DNA of 64,000 nt, taken from contig NZ_JASCRR010000003.1 of assembly GCF_030010215.1 (NCBI RefSeq), positions 310,001-374,000 on the forward strand, in the 5' to 3' direction. Both the position numbers and the translations under genes were made by a program. Source of the stretch: Tianweitania sp. UT-5YL-CI-8 (GTDB lineage Bacteria; Pseudomonadota; Alphaproteobacteria; Rhizobiales; Rhizobiaceae). The notes below the pieces were generated by a model, which searched no databases, was not told the origin of the DNA, and was given only the letters and a program-made list of their open reading frames with translations. Positions 16,890-24,739 of the stretch are shown one piece after another (the stretch's first letter is position 1; each line of letters opens with the position of its first letter).

Positions 16890-18745
16890 CTCGCACCCTC
16901 AAGCATCCGCGCTTGGCCAAGCCTGCCGTGCAGACCGGCCGGCGCAAGTATGACCGGCTGGTGTCGAGCAATCCAGATGCCATTCGCGAGGGTTTAGCTG
17001 AAGACCTGGCGCCGATCTATCGGAAGGCCAGCTTCGGACAGAACAGCTTCGATGAGGCGACCTATACTATAGATGCGATTTTCTCGACGTTCGCACCAGT
17101 CCAGCGGCGGGGCTTCATTGAGATGCTTGATCCGGCTGGCCTTGACATGGCTGGCATCGTCGGGGCGCCCGTTCTGGACGGCCACCGCAACAGCAGCGGA
17201 CGGCATGTCGTCGGCGTCATCACCGATGCCCTCATCGAACACGACCAGCTTGTCGGAACGGTGCGCCTTGTGCAGTCGGACGACGCGAAGCCCATAGTCG
17301 ACCGCATTCGCGGCGGCTTCCTTCGCGACGTCTCGATTGGCTATCGCGTCCTGCAATGGTCCGACTCAACCAGCCCTGAGACCCGCGAGCGCATCCGCAC
17401 GGCAGTTCGATGGTCGATCTTTGAGCTTTCTGCCGTGCCGATTGGAGCCGATCCCGGCTCGAAATTTAGGAGCTTCCATATGGACCCCGAACTAGAAAAC
17501 ACCGAACTCGCCATGTCGGAAGCCGCCGAGACGGCTATCCGCAGCATTGGCGAGCTTGCCGATCTCCCGCCTTCGTGGGCTGCTGCCCAGATCGAAGCCG
17601 AAGCGACCATTGAAGAGGCACGCACGGCAGCCCGTGGCGAACTCGTCAAACGCTCTGCACCGACTCAGCGCATCCGAGTGCAGGCGCCTTCGCTGGAAGA
17701 CGGGACCGCTCTTGTTCGCCGTCAGTCCGATGCAATGGCCTTCCGCATGGCAGGCGGCACGCTGCCGGAAGACGCTCGGCCTTTTGTCGGTATGAGCCTT
17801 CGCGAGTACGCGGCAGCCAGCCTCGAGCGCGCTGGCATCAATACGCGCGGCATGCCCGTCGACAACATCTTCACCCGCGCCGGGCAGCACACCACCAGCG
17901 ACTTCCCGCTGTTGGTCTCGAATGCAATGGGCAAGGTGGCACTGGAGTCCTACAAGGCTGCAGAATCGCCTTTGAAGATCCTTGCTCGCCAGCGCACTCT
18001 GCCGAACTTCAAAGACTCCGCCGCAATCCGCCTCGGCGAACTCGGCAAGCTGTTGCCTATGACGGAGTCCGGAGAATTCCAGCACACGACTCGGGCTGAG
18101 AATGGCGAAATCCTGAAGCTGCAGACCTTCGGCCGGGCAATCAACGTCTCGCGTCAACTGCTGATCGATGACGATCTGGGGATGCTCGGCGATATGACCG
18201 CCGCAATGGGCCAAGCTGCTGCGCAGACCGAAGCCGATGAGCTGGTCGAGCTGCTGCTGTCCAACCCGAACCTATCGGACGGCACAGCGGTCTTCCACGC
18301 CACGCGGGGCAACATCGGCGCGCCATCGCCAATCACTATCGAGGCTCTTGGCGATGCTCGCCAGGCGATGCGCATGCGCAAAGGCTTGGACGGCAAAACG
18401 ATCATCTCTGCCGCGCCGAAGTACCTTGTCGTCGGTGCTGATCGGGAAACCGAAGCCGAGAAAGTTTTGGCCTCGATTGCTCCCGCCACAAACGACGATG
18501 CCAATCCGTTTGCCGGCAAGCTGACGCTTCTGGTTGAACCGCGGATTACCGATGGCAGCTGGTATCTGTTCGCAGATCCCGCACGGCTTGCATCTCTTGC
18601 CTATGCCTACCTGTCAGCCGCGCAGGGCGTGCAGATCCAGCAGTCCGATGCATGGTCGACACTCGGCACTCGCTTCCGGGCATGGCTGGACTTCGGCGCC
18701 GGCTGGACCGACTGGCGTGGCGCCCACAAGAACGCGGGCGACTGA
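16886..18745 (+). CDS. Prohead protease / major capsid protein fusion
   Basis: One 619-aa polyprotein. Residues ~40-195 are a HK97-type prohead protease (U35-like): DGHRN near 100 carries the likely catalytic histidine and RDVSIGYRV near 148 the serine. A charged helical segment (~205-300, EAEATIEEARTAARGELVKR) could act as a built-in scaffold. The rest (~320-619) is a HK97-fold capsid protein (PLKILARQRTLP, INVSRQLLIDDD, WLDFGAGWTDWRG). Fusion of protease, scaffold and shell makes self-processing during head assembly likely. This family is known from several phages; here it supplies the satellite's own head. Confidence 0.9.
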   Translation: MTRTLKHPRLAKPAVQTGRRKYDRLVSSNPDAIREGLAEDLAPIYRKASFGQNSFDEATYTIDAIFSTFAPVQRRGFIEMLDPAGLDMAGIVGAPVLDGHRNSSGRHVVGVITDALIEHDQLVGTVRLVQSDDAKPIVDRIRGGFLRDVSIGYRVLQWSDSTSPETRERIRTAVRWSIFELSAVPIGADPGSKFRSFHMDPELENTELAMSEAAETAIRSIGELADLPPSWAAAQIEAEATIEEARTAARGELVKRSAPTQRIRVQAPSLEDGTALVRRQSDAMAFRMAGGTLPEDARPFVGMSLREYAAASLERAGINTRGMPVDNIFTRAGQHTTSDFPLLVSNAMGKVALESYKAAESPLKILARQRTLPNFKDSAAIRLGELGKLLPMTESGEFQHTTRAENGEILKLQTFGRAINVSRQLLIDDDLGMLGDMTAAMGQAAAQTEADELVELLLSNPNLSDGTAVFHATRGNIGAPSPITIEALGDARQAMRMRKGLDGKTIISAAPKYLVVGADRETEAEKVLASIAPATNDDANPFAGKLTLLVEPRITDGSWYLFADPARLASLAYAYLSAAQGVQIQQSDAWSTLGTRFRAWLDFGAGWTDWRGAHKNAGD

Positions 18746-18747
18746 TC

Positions 18748-18966
18748 ATGGCCGCAAGCCTTGCCCAGCTGATTGCATGGCGTGAAGCGCTTTTTGAATC
18801 CCGCATGAGCGGCGTCTTTTCCGTCACCGATCAGAACGGGGAGCGCGTCACCTACAAATCCGATGCCGAGATGGCCCGCGCGCTTGCTGCGGTGGAGTCC
18901 ATGATCGCGGCAGCGGGAAGAACCAGAACAGGCACCTTCAGGGTGCAAACCTCGAAAGGCTTATGA
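18748..18966 (+). CDS. gpW-like head-tail connector protein
   Basis: 72 aa, the size of lambda gpW (68 aa), which seals the filled head and forms the tail docking site. LAQLIAWREALFESRMSG forms the first helix, VTDQNGERVTYKS the beta hairpin, and DAEMARALAAVESMI the second helix, matching the gpW order. It begins 2 bases after the capsid gene stop. If the element borrows tails, this protein is the interface with the helper's tail. Confidence 0.8.
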   Translation: MAASLAQLIAWREALFESRMSGVFSVTDQNGERVTYKSDAEMARALAAVESMIAAAGRTRTGTFRVQTSKGL

Positions 18967-18967
18967 G

Positions 18968-19297
18968 ATGAAGAACTATGTCCAGAAGGGTGAGAACCTT
19001 ACCGTCCCTGCACCCGCCAACGTCCTCAGCGGCGCGGGCGTCGTGCTCGGCTCAATCTTCGGCGTTGCAGCCGGGGACGCTACATCGGGCGCGCCCGTCG
19101 ATCTGGTGACGGAAGGCGTCTTCGAACTGCCGAAGGTCTCAGCTTTGGCCATTGCTATTGGTGATGTCGTCTACTTCGACAACGCTACCAAACTCGTCAG
19201 CAAGACTGCCTCGGGCAATATCAAGATTGGATATGCCACGGCGGTCTCTGCGAATCCTTCGGCCATCGCAACAGTGAAGCTAATACCGACGATCTAA
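18968..19297 (+). CDS. DUF2190 family capsid protein
   Basis: 109 aa. The family occurs next to capsid genes and is thought to decorate or stabilise heads. The sequence starts MKNYVQKGENLTVPAPANV and is mostly small and beta-prone residues (GVVLGSIFGVAAGD, DVVYFDNATKLV), as expected of DUF2190. It is the last head gene before a strong terminator, so the packaging/head transcript ends here with no tail genes behind it. Confidence 0.85.
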   Translation: MKNYVQKGENLTVPAPANVLSGAGVVLGSIFGVAAGDATSGAPVDLVTEGVFELPKVSALAIAIGDVVYFDNATKLVSKTASGNIKIGYATAVSANPSAIATVKLIPTI

Positions 19298-19336
19298 AAT
19301 TGCAGCAGGGTTTCCCCTTCCTTTCCTTGCTGCCGA

Positions 19337-19383
19337 GCCCGACGCGGAGTTGCTTCCTCTTCGCCGCGTCGGGCTTTCTTTTG
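19337..19383 (+). terminator. Rho-independent terminator after the head genes
   Basis: 11-bp perfect stem GCCCGACGCGG/CCGCGTCGGGC, 16-base loop, followed by TTTCTTTT. It ends the head-gene transcript and separates it from the small protein-excisionase-integrase transcript. Confidence 0.85.
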
Positions 19384-19441
19384 TCGGACCAATAAACAGC
19401 CAGTTTACTTACTCAGGTTTTTGTTGATTTAGTCGTCATTT

Positions 19442-19498
19442 TGTTTACAACTATTTGTTTTTGCTTGCACATTTCCGTTTGACCGAATGTTGTAAACA
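19442..19498. promoter_or_regulatory. Paired inverted operator-like sites before the integrase transcript
   Basis: TGTTTACAAC (19442-19451) and its exact complement GTTGTAAACA (19489-19498), with centres 47 bases apart in an AT-rich stretch upstream of the excisionase/integrase genes. A related GTTTACT word is at ~19403. Dyads of this kind suit a repressor or the AlpA/Xis protein acting on its own promoter. No gene is seen between the terminator at 19383 and 19543 apart from a possible longer start at 19504. Confidence 0.5.
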
Positions 19499-19542
19499 GC
19501 ATTATGGGTGGGGTTACTAGAGAAATTATATGGATATGTCCC

Positions 19543-19716
19543 ATGGCCCGCCCGCTTGGTTCCTTCAAAGTCACGGATCTAGAACGCGCTATAAAAGGCG
19601 CCCGCAACGTTGGCCTTCCGATCCTCAGAACCGAAATCGGAAAAGACGGTCGCATCATCCTGATTCACTCGGAGACGCCGGCGATGCCTGCGGACCAGGA
19701 AACGATTGAAATCTAG
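19543..19716 (+). CDS. Small hypothetical protein upstream of excisionase
   Basis: 57 aa from the ATG at 19543; an in-frame ATG at 19504 would give 70 aa. The pattern KVTDLERAIKGARNVGLPILRTEIGKDGRIILI is a helix followed by a beta-strand pair, a layout I associate with small uncharacterised proteins next to integrases in alphaproteobacterial elements. Described by its core, LERAIKGARNVGL at ~12-24. Function unknown. The ribosome binding site is weak for either start. It lies 2 bases before the excisionase-like gene. Confidence 0.6.
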   Translation: MARPLGSFKVTDLERAIKGARNVGLPILRTEIGKDGRIILIHSETPAMPADQETIEI

Positions 19717-19718
19717 TC

Positions 19719-19967
19719 ATGCCCGCTGCATCCCCGCAATCTGCTCTGCCATTGCCGTTTCAGCGCATGCTGTCGCGCATTCAGGCGGCGGCATATGTCG
19801 GGATCGGCCTCACCAAGTTTGACGAGATGGTGGCAGACGGTCGTATGCCTCTCGCTCGGAAGATCGATACGAGGCGCGTTTGGGACGTTCGACAGCTCGA
19901 CTTAGCCCTCGACAGGTTGCCGTCTGAAGGTGATGATTCAAGTCCCGAAACAAACGATTGGGACTGA
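19719..19967 (+). CDS. AlpA/excisionase-like helix-turn-helix protein
   Basis: 82 aa. LSRIQAAAYVGIGLTKFDEM (residues ~18-37) is a MerR/AlpA-type helix-turn-helix, followed by the wing DTRRVWDVRQLDLALDRLP (~50-68). Small proteins of this kind next to an integrase act as excisionases or, as AlpA in Gram-negative PICIs and P4/CP4-57 elements, as activators of excision. The stop codon is one base before the integrase ATG (TGA-T-ATG), so both are made together. Confidence 0.75.
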   Translation: MPAASPQSALPLPFQRMLSRIQAAAYVGIGLTKFDEMVADGRMPLARKIDTRRVWDVRQLDLALDRLPSEGDDSSPETNDWD

Positions 19968-19968
19968 T

Positions 19969-21009
19969 ATGAATCTACTTCGAAAACCACCCAAATATTG
20001 CCAGGGGTTCGAGGATCGTCACGGCACAATTCGCTGGTACTACCGGCGCAAAGGGTTTCCGCTGTCGCCGCTTCCTGGTTTGCCTTGGACGCCTGAATTC
20101 ATGGCGGCATACGAGAAGGCCGCAGAAGGCGAGAAGATCGAGATAGGGAAGGCAAAGTCCGCACCCGGCTCGGTGTCGACTCTGATAGCCAGCTTCTACA
20201 AAACGTCAGGTTTCGTATCGCTGTCGGACTCTACAAAAACCACCTATCGAGGCATACTGGAACGCTTTCGGGAAGAGCATGGCACGAAGCGGGTATCGCA
20301 CCTACAAGCCCAGCACGTCCGGAAAATTATAGACGAAAAGACAGCAACCCCGGCTGCTGCAAACAACCTACTTCGAATGATTCATCTCCTATTGGCGCAT
20401 GCCGTCGATATGGGGTGGCGTCGTGACGATCCCACTCGGGACGTCAAGAAGGTCAAACACAAGACCGCAGGCTTTGCCACATGGGATGAACAGCACATCT
20501 CACAGTTCAAGGCCTTCCACGGGCAGGGGACGCGGGCTCACTTGGCCCTCGGACTGTTGCTTTATACCGCTCAGCGCCGAAGCGATGTCGTCCGCATGGG
20601 ACGGCAGCACGTCCGAGATGAGTGTCTATCTATTGTGCAACAGAAGACAGGCCAGCTTGTCGAGATACCTCTGCATCCCGAGTTTCAGACGCTCTTGGCA
20701 GCCCTGCCACTGAAAAACATGACCTTTCTCACAACGGCACAAGGCAAGCCGTTTTCGCCTGCCGGCTTTACGAACTGGTTTCGCGACATGGTGCGAGAAT
20801 CAGGATTACCGGATAAACTGTCGCCACATGGTCTGCGAAAGGCAGCTTGTCGTAGACTGGCAGAAGCAAAGTGTTCGCCGCACCAGATCATGGCAATCAG
20901 TGGGCACAAGTCTCTTGACGAGGTGACCCGATACACGGTGGCCGCAAACCGTCGTGAACTCGCTAAGGAGGCCGCTCCACATCTCTATGGGGTCAAAACA
21001 AGAACCTAG
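19969..21009 (+). CDS. int: Tyrosine recombinase integrase
   Basis: 346-aa site-specific recombinase that inserts and excises the element at tRNA-Ser. An N-terminal arm-binding segment (GTIRWYYRRKGFP), a core-binding SAM-like domain (~75-165) and a C-terminal catalytic domain are present. Catalytic residues seen: Arg in TAQRRSD near 202, His-x-x-Arg in HGLRKA near 287, His in SGHKSLDE near 311 and Tyr in VTRYT near 321. ATG at 19969 is chosen by its coupling to the excisionase stop; an upstream TTG adds 13 residues overlapping that gene. It ends 73 bases from the tRNA. Confidence 0.94.
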   Translation: MNLLRKPPKYCQGFEDRHGTIRWYYRRKGFPLSPLPGLPWTPEFMAAYEKAAEGEKIEIGKAKSAPGSVSTLIASFYKTSGFVSLSDSTKTTYRGILERFREEHGTKRVSHLQAQHVRKIIDEKTATPAAANNLLRMIHLLLAHAVDMGWRRDDPTRDVKKVKHKTAGFATWDEQHISQFKAFHGQGTRAHLALGLLLYTAQRRSDVVRMGRQHVRDECLSIVQQKTGQLVEIPLHPEFQTLLAALPLKNMTFLTTAQGKPFSPAGFTNWFRDMVRESGLPDKLSPHGLRKAACRRLAEAKCSPHQIMAISGHKSLDEVTRYTVAANRRELAKEAAPHLYGVKTRT

Positions 21010-21011
21010 AA

Positions 21012-21038
21012 TGTCAAACCTAGGCATATAGTTTGACA
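21012..21038. repeat. Integrase arm-type site candidates, right end
   Basis: TGTCAAACC (21012-21020) and the inverted GTTTGACA (21031-21038) lie between the integrase stop and attR. They share the word TGTCAAAC with two sites just inside attL. Confidence 0.5.
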
Positions 21039-21082
21039 ATTTGCTCTGCAAGTATTTGATTTAAATGGCTAATTTTAAAGGA

Positions 21083-21097
21083 TGGCGGAAGAGGTGG
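21083..21097. repeat. attR core (3' end of tRNA-Ser)
   Basis: TGGCGGAAGAGGTGG, identical to 8476-8490. It contains the encoded CCA end and acceptor stem of the tRNA, so insertion leaves the tRNA intact. Confidence 0.8.
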
Positions 21098-21172
21098 GAT
21101 TCGAACCCACGGTACGGTCTCCCGCACGCCGGTTTTCAAGACCGGTTCCTTAAACCACTCGGACACTCTTCC
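21083..21172 (-). tRNA. tRNA-Ser (anticodon UGA)
   Basis: 90 bases on the reverse strand including an encoded CCA. Acceptor stem GGAAGAG/CTCTTCC with discriminator G; anticodon arm CCGGT-CTTGAAA-ACCGG gives anticodon UGA; a long variable arm (class II) follows, as expected of serine tRNA; the T loop is TTCGAAT. It is the integration target of the element to its left. Confidence 0.95.
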
Positions 21173-21312
21173 AAGCCTTGGATGTCGTTCGGTTTCGCTG
21201 GATTTCAAGCGCCTTAATTCCGACGCTTCGTAGCTCTGCCGCCGAACGGCTTTGACGGTTTTGCCTTACCGCGCTCGCGATAGCCGCGTCAACTCGTCAG
21301 CAGCTTGAGCCG

Positions 21313-21753
21313 TCACTTCTCGCGAAGCAGCAGCCCGCAGGCGACGGCGGTGTCGGTCTCGGTGACGTGGGTATAGCAATAGTCGAGCGTGTCTTTGTCC
21401 ACCAAGGTGCCGTTGAAGGAGCCGTCCTTGTCGGCGATGACGAAGCGCTTGCCGTCCACCGAGATCGCCCCGATCAATTTCTCCGACACTTTGCCTGAGG
21501 ACAACTCTCCCCAGAAGGTGCGGCCTTCCTGGCCTTCGAAGCGGAAAGTGAATTTGGTCGTGTGGGTCTGCAGCGTGTCGTCGCCCGGCATGGGTACGGT
21601 GCCGCTCTCCGAGTGGTGGCTCTGTCCGCTGACGATATGAGCGCCCTGGGAGGGTGTCCAGGTCCCTTTCAGGTCCGGGATCTCCTGCGCCATGGCAACC
21701 TGGCCGCCGGCCAGCAGGATGGCGAGCGCGCCGATCGCACGAAGATGTTTCAT
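21313..21753 (-). CDS. Secreted hypothetical protein
   Basis: 146 aa with a clear signal peptide (MKHLRAIGALAILLAGGQVAMA, cut after AMA) and a beta-rich mature part (GTWTPSQGAHIV, TTKFTFRFEGQEGRTFWGE, VDGKRFVIADKDGSFNG), so probably a periplasmic beta-barrel or lipocalin-like fold. Function unknown. ATG at 21753 with GGGGGA upstream is chosen; longer in-frame starts put 66 Arg-rich residues before the signal peptide. Divergent from rlpA across 333 bases in which I see no other gene. Confidence 0.75.
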   Translation of the reverse strand: MKHLRAIGALAILLAGGQVAMAQEIPDLKGTWTPSQGAHIVSGQSHHSESGTVPMPGDDTLQTHTTKFTFRFEGQEGRTFWGELSSGKVSEKLIGAISVDGKRFVIADKDGSFNGTLVDKDTLDYCYTHVTETDTAVACGLLLREK

Positions 21754-22086
21754 TTTGAAGTCCCCCGATTGTGCTGGAACTCTAGCGTGGCGGAAGGCTG
21801 CGCTGCAATGGTCGATCTGCTGGGACAAAGGGAAATCGGCCGGATGAGTGGAGCGTCGTCGCGGCCGAGAGCGGCGGCGTCGGCCTCGACCATTGAACTC
21901 GGACGTAAAACGCGACATGGTTAGGTCACATTCTTGCCGGTTTCGCGTCATACTCGCTTAATCGCCTGATAAACAATTCCTGTGCACAAAGGGTGTGGGG
22001 CCCGTACAGGATGTGTTTCGAAAAGCAGGTTCCGCCTGTGTTTTGCGTAGCGGTTTGTGAATGAAATTGTCTGGGGACGAACGATA

Positions 22087-23436
22087 ATGCAGTCTTCGAC
22101 GCGGTTGCCGCTCGGCCGAGCGGCCAAGTTCGGTATTCTTGCCATCTGTTCGGCATTGCTCGCGAGCTGTGCTTCGCCGCAGCCCAAGGCCACTGCGAAG
22201 AAGCGCTCCAAGGAATATTTCGCCGAATCCATCTATGGCGTGAAGGCGAGCCCCCGCGTCGCCTATGGCAAATCCAACCTGCCGCGCGGCGGCGGACGCG
22301 ACCAGACCGGAAAGCCCTACCAGGTCCGGGGCAAATGGTATTACCCCAAGGAAGACAAGAAATATTCCAAGGTCGGCGGTGCGTCCTGGTATGGCGATGC
22401 CTTTCACGGCCGCCTGACGGCGAACGGCGAAATCTACGACATGACGCATCTGACCGCCGCGCATCCGACCATGCCGCTGCCGAGCTATGCTCGGGTGACC
22501 AATATGAAGAACGGCGCTTCGGTGATCGTCCGCGTCAACGACCGCGGCCCTTATTCCAACGGACGCATCATCGACCTGTCCCACCGTGCGGCCAATATGC
22601 TGGACTACGCTCATCACGGCATCGCCCAGGTCAAGGTCGATTATGTCGGCCGCGCGCCGCTCGAGGGCAGGGACGACCAGTTCCTGATGGCGTCCTATCG
22701 TCCCGGCAGCGTTGACGGGCGCAAGCCCGATCCGCTGTCAGATGGTTTGCCGACGGGCGTGATGATCGCGATGAACGGCCCGACGCCGAGCGCGCCGGTG
22801 CGTGCGCCCATACCGGCGGCAGCACCGACAATGGTGGCGGCTGCCTCGTTCCCGACCGTGGTGCCCTCGCTGCGGCCGCAGGCTGAGGAACCGGTGCTGC
22901 CGGAGGCGGCGCCGGCCGTGGCGATTGCGCCGGCCAACACATTGGACGGCCAGCTTCAGAATTTGCAGGCCGCGCCGAGCGTCGGCTATGGCGATATCAC
23001 GCTGCCCGACATCGGCCCGATCGTGCCGCAGCGCCCCGACTCCGGCGAGACCGTGCAGATGGCGCTGGCCAAGATGTCTTACGCCGACGAGCGCATCCAG
23101 AGCGCGGCCCAGGCCTTCGCAGCGCTCGACGGCAATGCGATGTCACCCGATGACGTGGCGAAATCCTGGAAGCGTCTCAACGGTCAAACCGCTGCCGCCC
23201 AGCCTTCGGCAACACAGCCTTATGTGGCGGCTGGAACCTTCTCCGACACGGACGAAGCCGAGCGCGTCGCGCGTGAGCTTTCGGCTTTTGGTAGGATCGT
23301 GACCGATAAGACGACGCAAGGCGACACGCAGTGGACGTCCGTCAGCGTCTATCCAGACGGCCGCGAGACCACGGACGGCCTTTTGGAGCGCGCATGGTCG
23401 CATGGCGCACCGGACGCCATTGTCGTACGCGATTGA
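22087..23436 (+). CDS. rlpA: Septal ring lytic transglycosylase RlpA family lipoprotein
   Basis: Outer-membrane or periplasmic murein-acting protein. The lipobox LLASC ends a short signal. A double-psi beta-barrel follows at ~105-200 with the RlpA signatures GGASWYGDAFHGRLTANGE, HPTMPLPSYARVTN and VRVNDRGPYSNGRIIDLS. After a long Ala/Pro-rich linker the final ~75 residues (YVAAGTFSDTDEAERVARELS) resemble a SPOR domain that would bind septal peptidoglycan. ATG at 22087 has GGGGACGA upstream. It precedes a D,D-carboxypeptidase gene, a cell-wall pairing. Confidence 0.88.
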   Translation: MQSSTRLPLGRAAKFGILAICSALLASCASPQPKATAKKRSKEYFAESIYGVKASPRVAYGKSNLPRGGGRDQTGKPYQVRGKWYYPKEDKKYSKVGGASWYGDAFHGRLTANGEIYDMTHLTAAHPTMPLPSYARVTNMKNGASVIVRVNDRGPYSNGRIIDLSHRAANMLDYAHHGIAQVKVDYVGRAPLEGRDDQFLMASYRPGSVDGRKPDPLSDGLPTGVMIAMNGPTPSAPVRAPIPAAAPTMVAAASFPTVVPSLRPQAEEPVLPEAAPAVAIAPANTLDGQLQNLQAAPSVGYGDITLPDIGPIVPQRPDSGETVQMALAKMSYADERIQSAAQAFAALDGNAMSPDDVAKSWKRLNGQTAAAQPSATQPYVAAGTFSDTDEAERVARELSAFGRIVTDKTTQGDTQWTSVSVYPDGRETTDGLLERAWSHGAPDAIVVRD

Positions 23437-23473
23437 GGGCAGGGCCGGTCTGCCGCCTGGGGAGGCAGTTCAT

Positions 23474-24652
23474 ATGATGCTCGGAGCCGACAGGTTGAAA
23501 CTCTGCGCCCTGGCGCTTGCGTCCCTGGCGATTGCGTTTTCCCTGTCCGTCGGTTCGGCCTCCGCGCAGCTTTTCGAGACCAAGGCCGAGCAGGTCTACA
23601 TGATCGACGCCGAGACGGGCGCGGTGCTGTTCTCCAAGGATGCCGACAAACCTGTGCCGCCGGCGTCGCTCGCCAAGCTGATGACCATGGAAGTCGTCTT
23701 CAACGCCATAAAGGCGGGGCGCTACGGGCTGGACGATACCTTCGTGGTCAGCGAAAACGCCTGGCGAAAGGGCGGGGCGGGTTCGGGCGGTTCGACAATG
23801 TTCGCCAAGGTCAAATCCGCGATCAGGCTGGAAGACCTGATGCAGGGCGTGGTCGTGCAATCGGCCAACGATGCCTGCATCACCATCGCCGAAGGCATGG
23901 CGGGCTCGGAGGAGAATTTTGCCCTGCAGATGACCGAACGCGCGCGGCAACTGGGCCTGCAGACCTCCGTGTTCAAGAATTCGACCGGCCTGCCCGCCGA
24001 AGGTCAGCTGGTGACGATGAAGGAACTGACCCTTTTAGGGCGGCACATCTGGCAGACCTATCCGGAATTCTACAGGATCTATTCGCACCGCGACTTCACC
24101 TGGAACAAGATTTTCCAACGCAACCGCAATCCGCTTCTGGCCATGGATATCGGCGCCGACGGGATGAAGACCGGCTTTACCGAGGAATCCGGCTACGCCA
24201 TCGTCGGCTCCGTCAGCCGCGACGGCCGGCGTATCTTCGCGGCGATGAGCGGCATGAAGACCGACAAGGAACGGGCCGAGGAGGCGCGCAAGCTGCTCGA
24301 CTGGGGCATGCGCTCGTTCGAAAAGCGCCAGTTGTTCGAAAAGGGCGAGGTCGTCGGCCAGGCCAGCGTCTACGGTGGAGATAAGCCGACTATTAACCTG
24401 CGCGCGGATTCGCCTGTCTTCGTGTTCTCACCCATCGTCAACCGCGACCGGATGACGGCGCATGTGATCTATGACGGGCCGCTGAGCGCGCCGATCGAGC
24501 AGGGCACGCAGGTAGGGCGGCTGGAAGTGCGGATCGGCGATACGGTGAGCCAGGAGCAGCCGCTGTTCGCAGCGGAAAGCGTCGGTGTCGGCTCGCTGCA
24601 CAGCCGGGCGCTCGATGCCGTCAAGGAGATCGCCGTCGGCTGGCTGCGCTGA
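23474..24652 (+). CDS. D-alanyl-D-alanine carboxypeptidase (PBP5-like)
   Basis: Penicillin-binding protein that trims the terminal D-Ala from peptidoglycan pentapeptides. The 392-aa protein has a signal peptide ending SASA-QLFETKA, the catalytic triad motifs ASLAKLM (SxxK), SANDA (SxN) and KTGFTEESG (KTG), and a C-terminal PBP5 beta domain (~280-370) with an amphipathic tail (DAVKEIAVGWLR) that would anchor it to the membrane. ATG at 23474 has GGGGAGG upstream. First gene of a forward run with tmk and holB. Confidence 0.93.
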   Translation: MMLGADRLKLCALALASLAIAFSLSVGSASAQLFETKAEQVYMIDAETGAVLFSKDADKPVPPASLAKLMTMEVVFNAIKAGRYGLDDTFVVSENAWRKGGAGSGGSTMFAKVKSAIRLEDLMQGVVVQSANDACITIAEGMAGSEENFALQMTERARQLGLQTSVFKNSTGLPAEGQLVTMKELTLLGRHIWQTYPEFYRIYSHRDFTWNKIFQRNRNPLLAMDIGADGMKTGFTEESGYAIVGSVSRDGRRIFAAMSGMKTDKERAEEARKLLDWGMRSFEKRQLFEKGEVVGQASVYGGDKPTINLRADSPVFVFSPIVNRDRMTAHVIYDGPLSAPIEQGTQVGRLEVRIGDTVSQEQPLFAAESVGVGSLHSRALDAVKEIAVGWLR

Positions 24653-24739
24653 GCGATGTTTGCCAAAGCATCGGCGGTGGACCTTTGCAACGCATCCGCA
24701 TAAGACGAAACCGACGAACAACGGCAGAGGCTCGGACGG

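Larger units (their letters stand above)
8476..21097 (+). mobile_element. Integrated phage satellite (capsid-forming PICI-like), about 12.6 kb, in tRNA-Ser
   Basis: Bounded by a 15-bp direct repeat that is the 3' end of tRNA-Ser(UGA). Gene order: primase-helicase, iteron region, terS, terL, reverse-strand cargo, unknown DNA-binding-like protein, portal, protease/capsid fusion, gpW-like protein, DUF2190 protein, small protein, AlpA/excisionase-like protein, integrase. No tail, baseplate, holin, endolysin or CI-type repressor gene is present, and the head genes are intact and tightly coupled (ATGA overlaps), so this does not look like random prophage decay. The set matches capsid-forming phage-inducible chromosomal islands known from other bacteria. 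That assignment is inference from gene content. Confidence 0.8.

Noticed and set aside
8476-21097. Gene transfer agent cluster
   Set aside because: GTA clusters carry tail and host-attachment genes, lack an integrase and are not flanked by tRNA repeats.
8476-21097. P4-like satellite
   Set aside because: P4 types use helper capsids and carry sid/psu/delta; here a full own head set is present.
8476-21097. CRISPR arrays or insertion sequences in the window
   Set aside because: No regularly spaced repeats with unique spacers and no transposase signatures were found.
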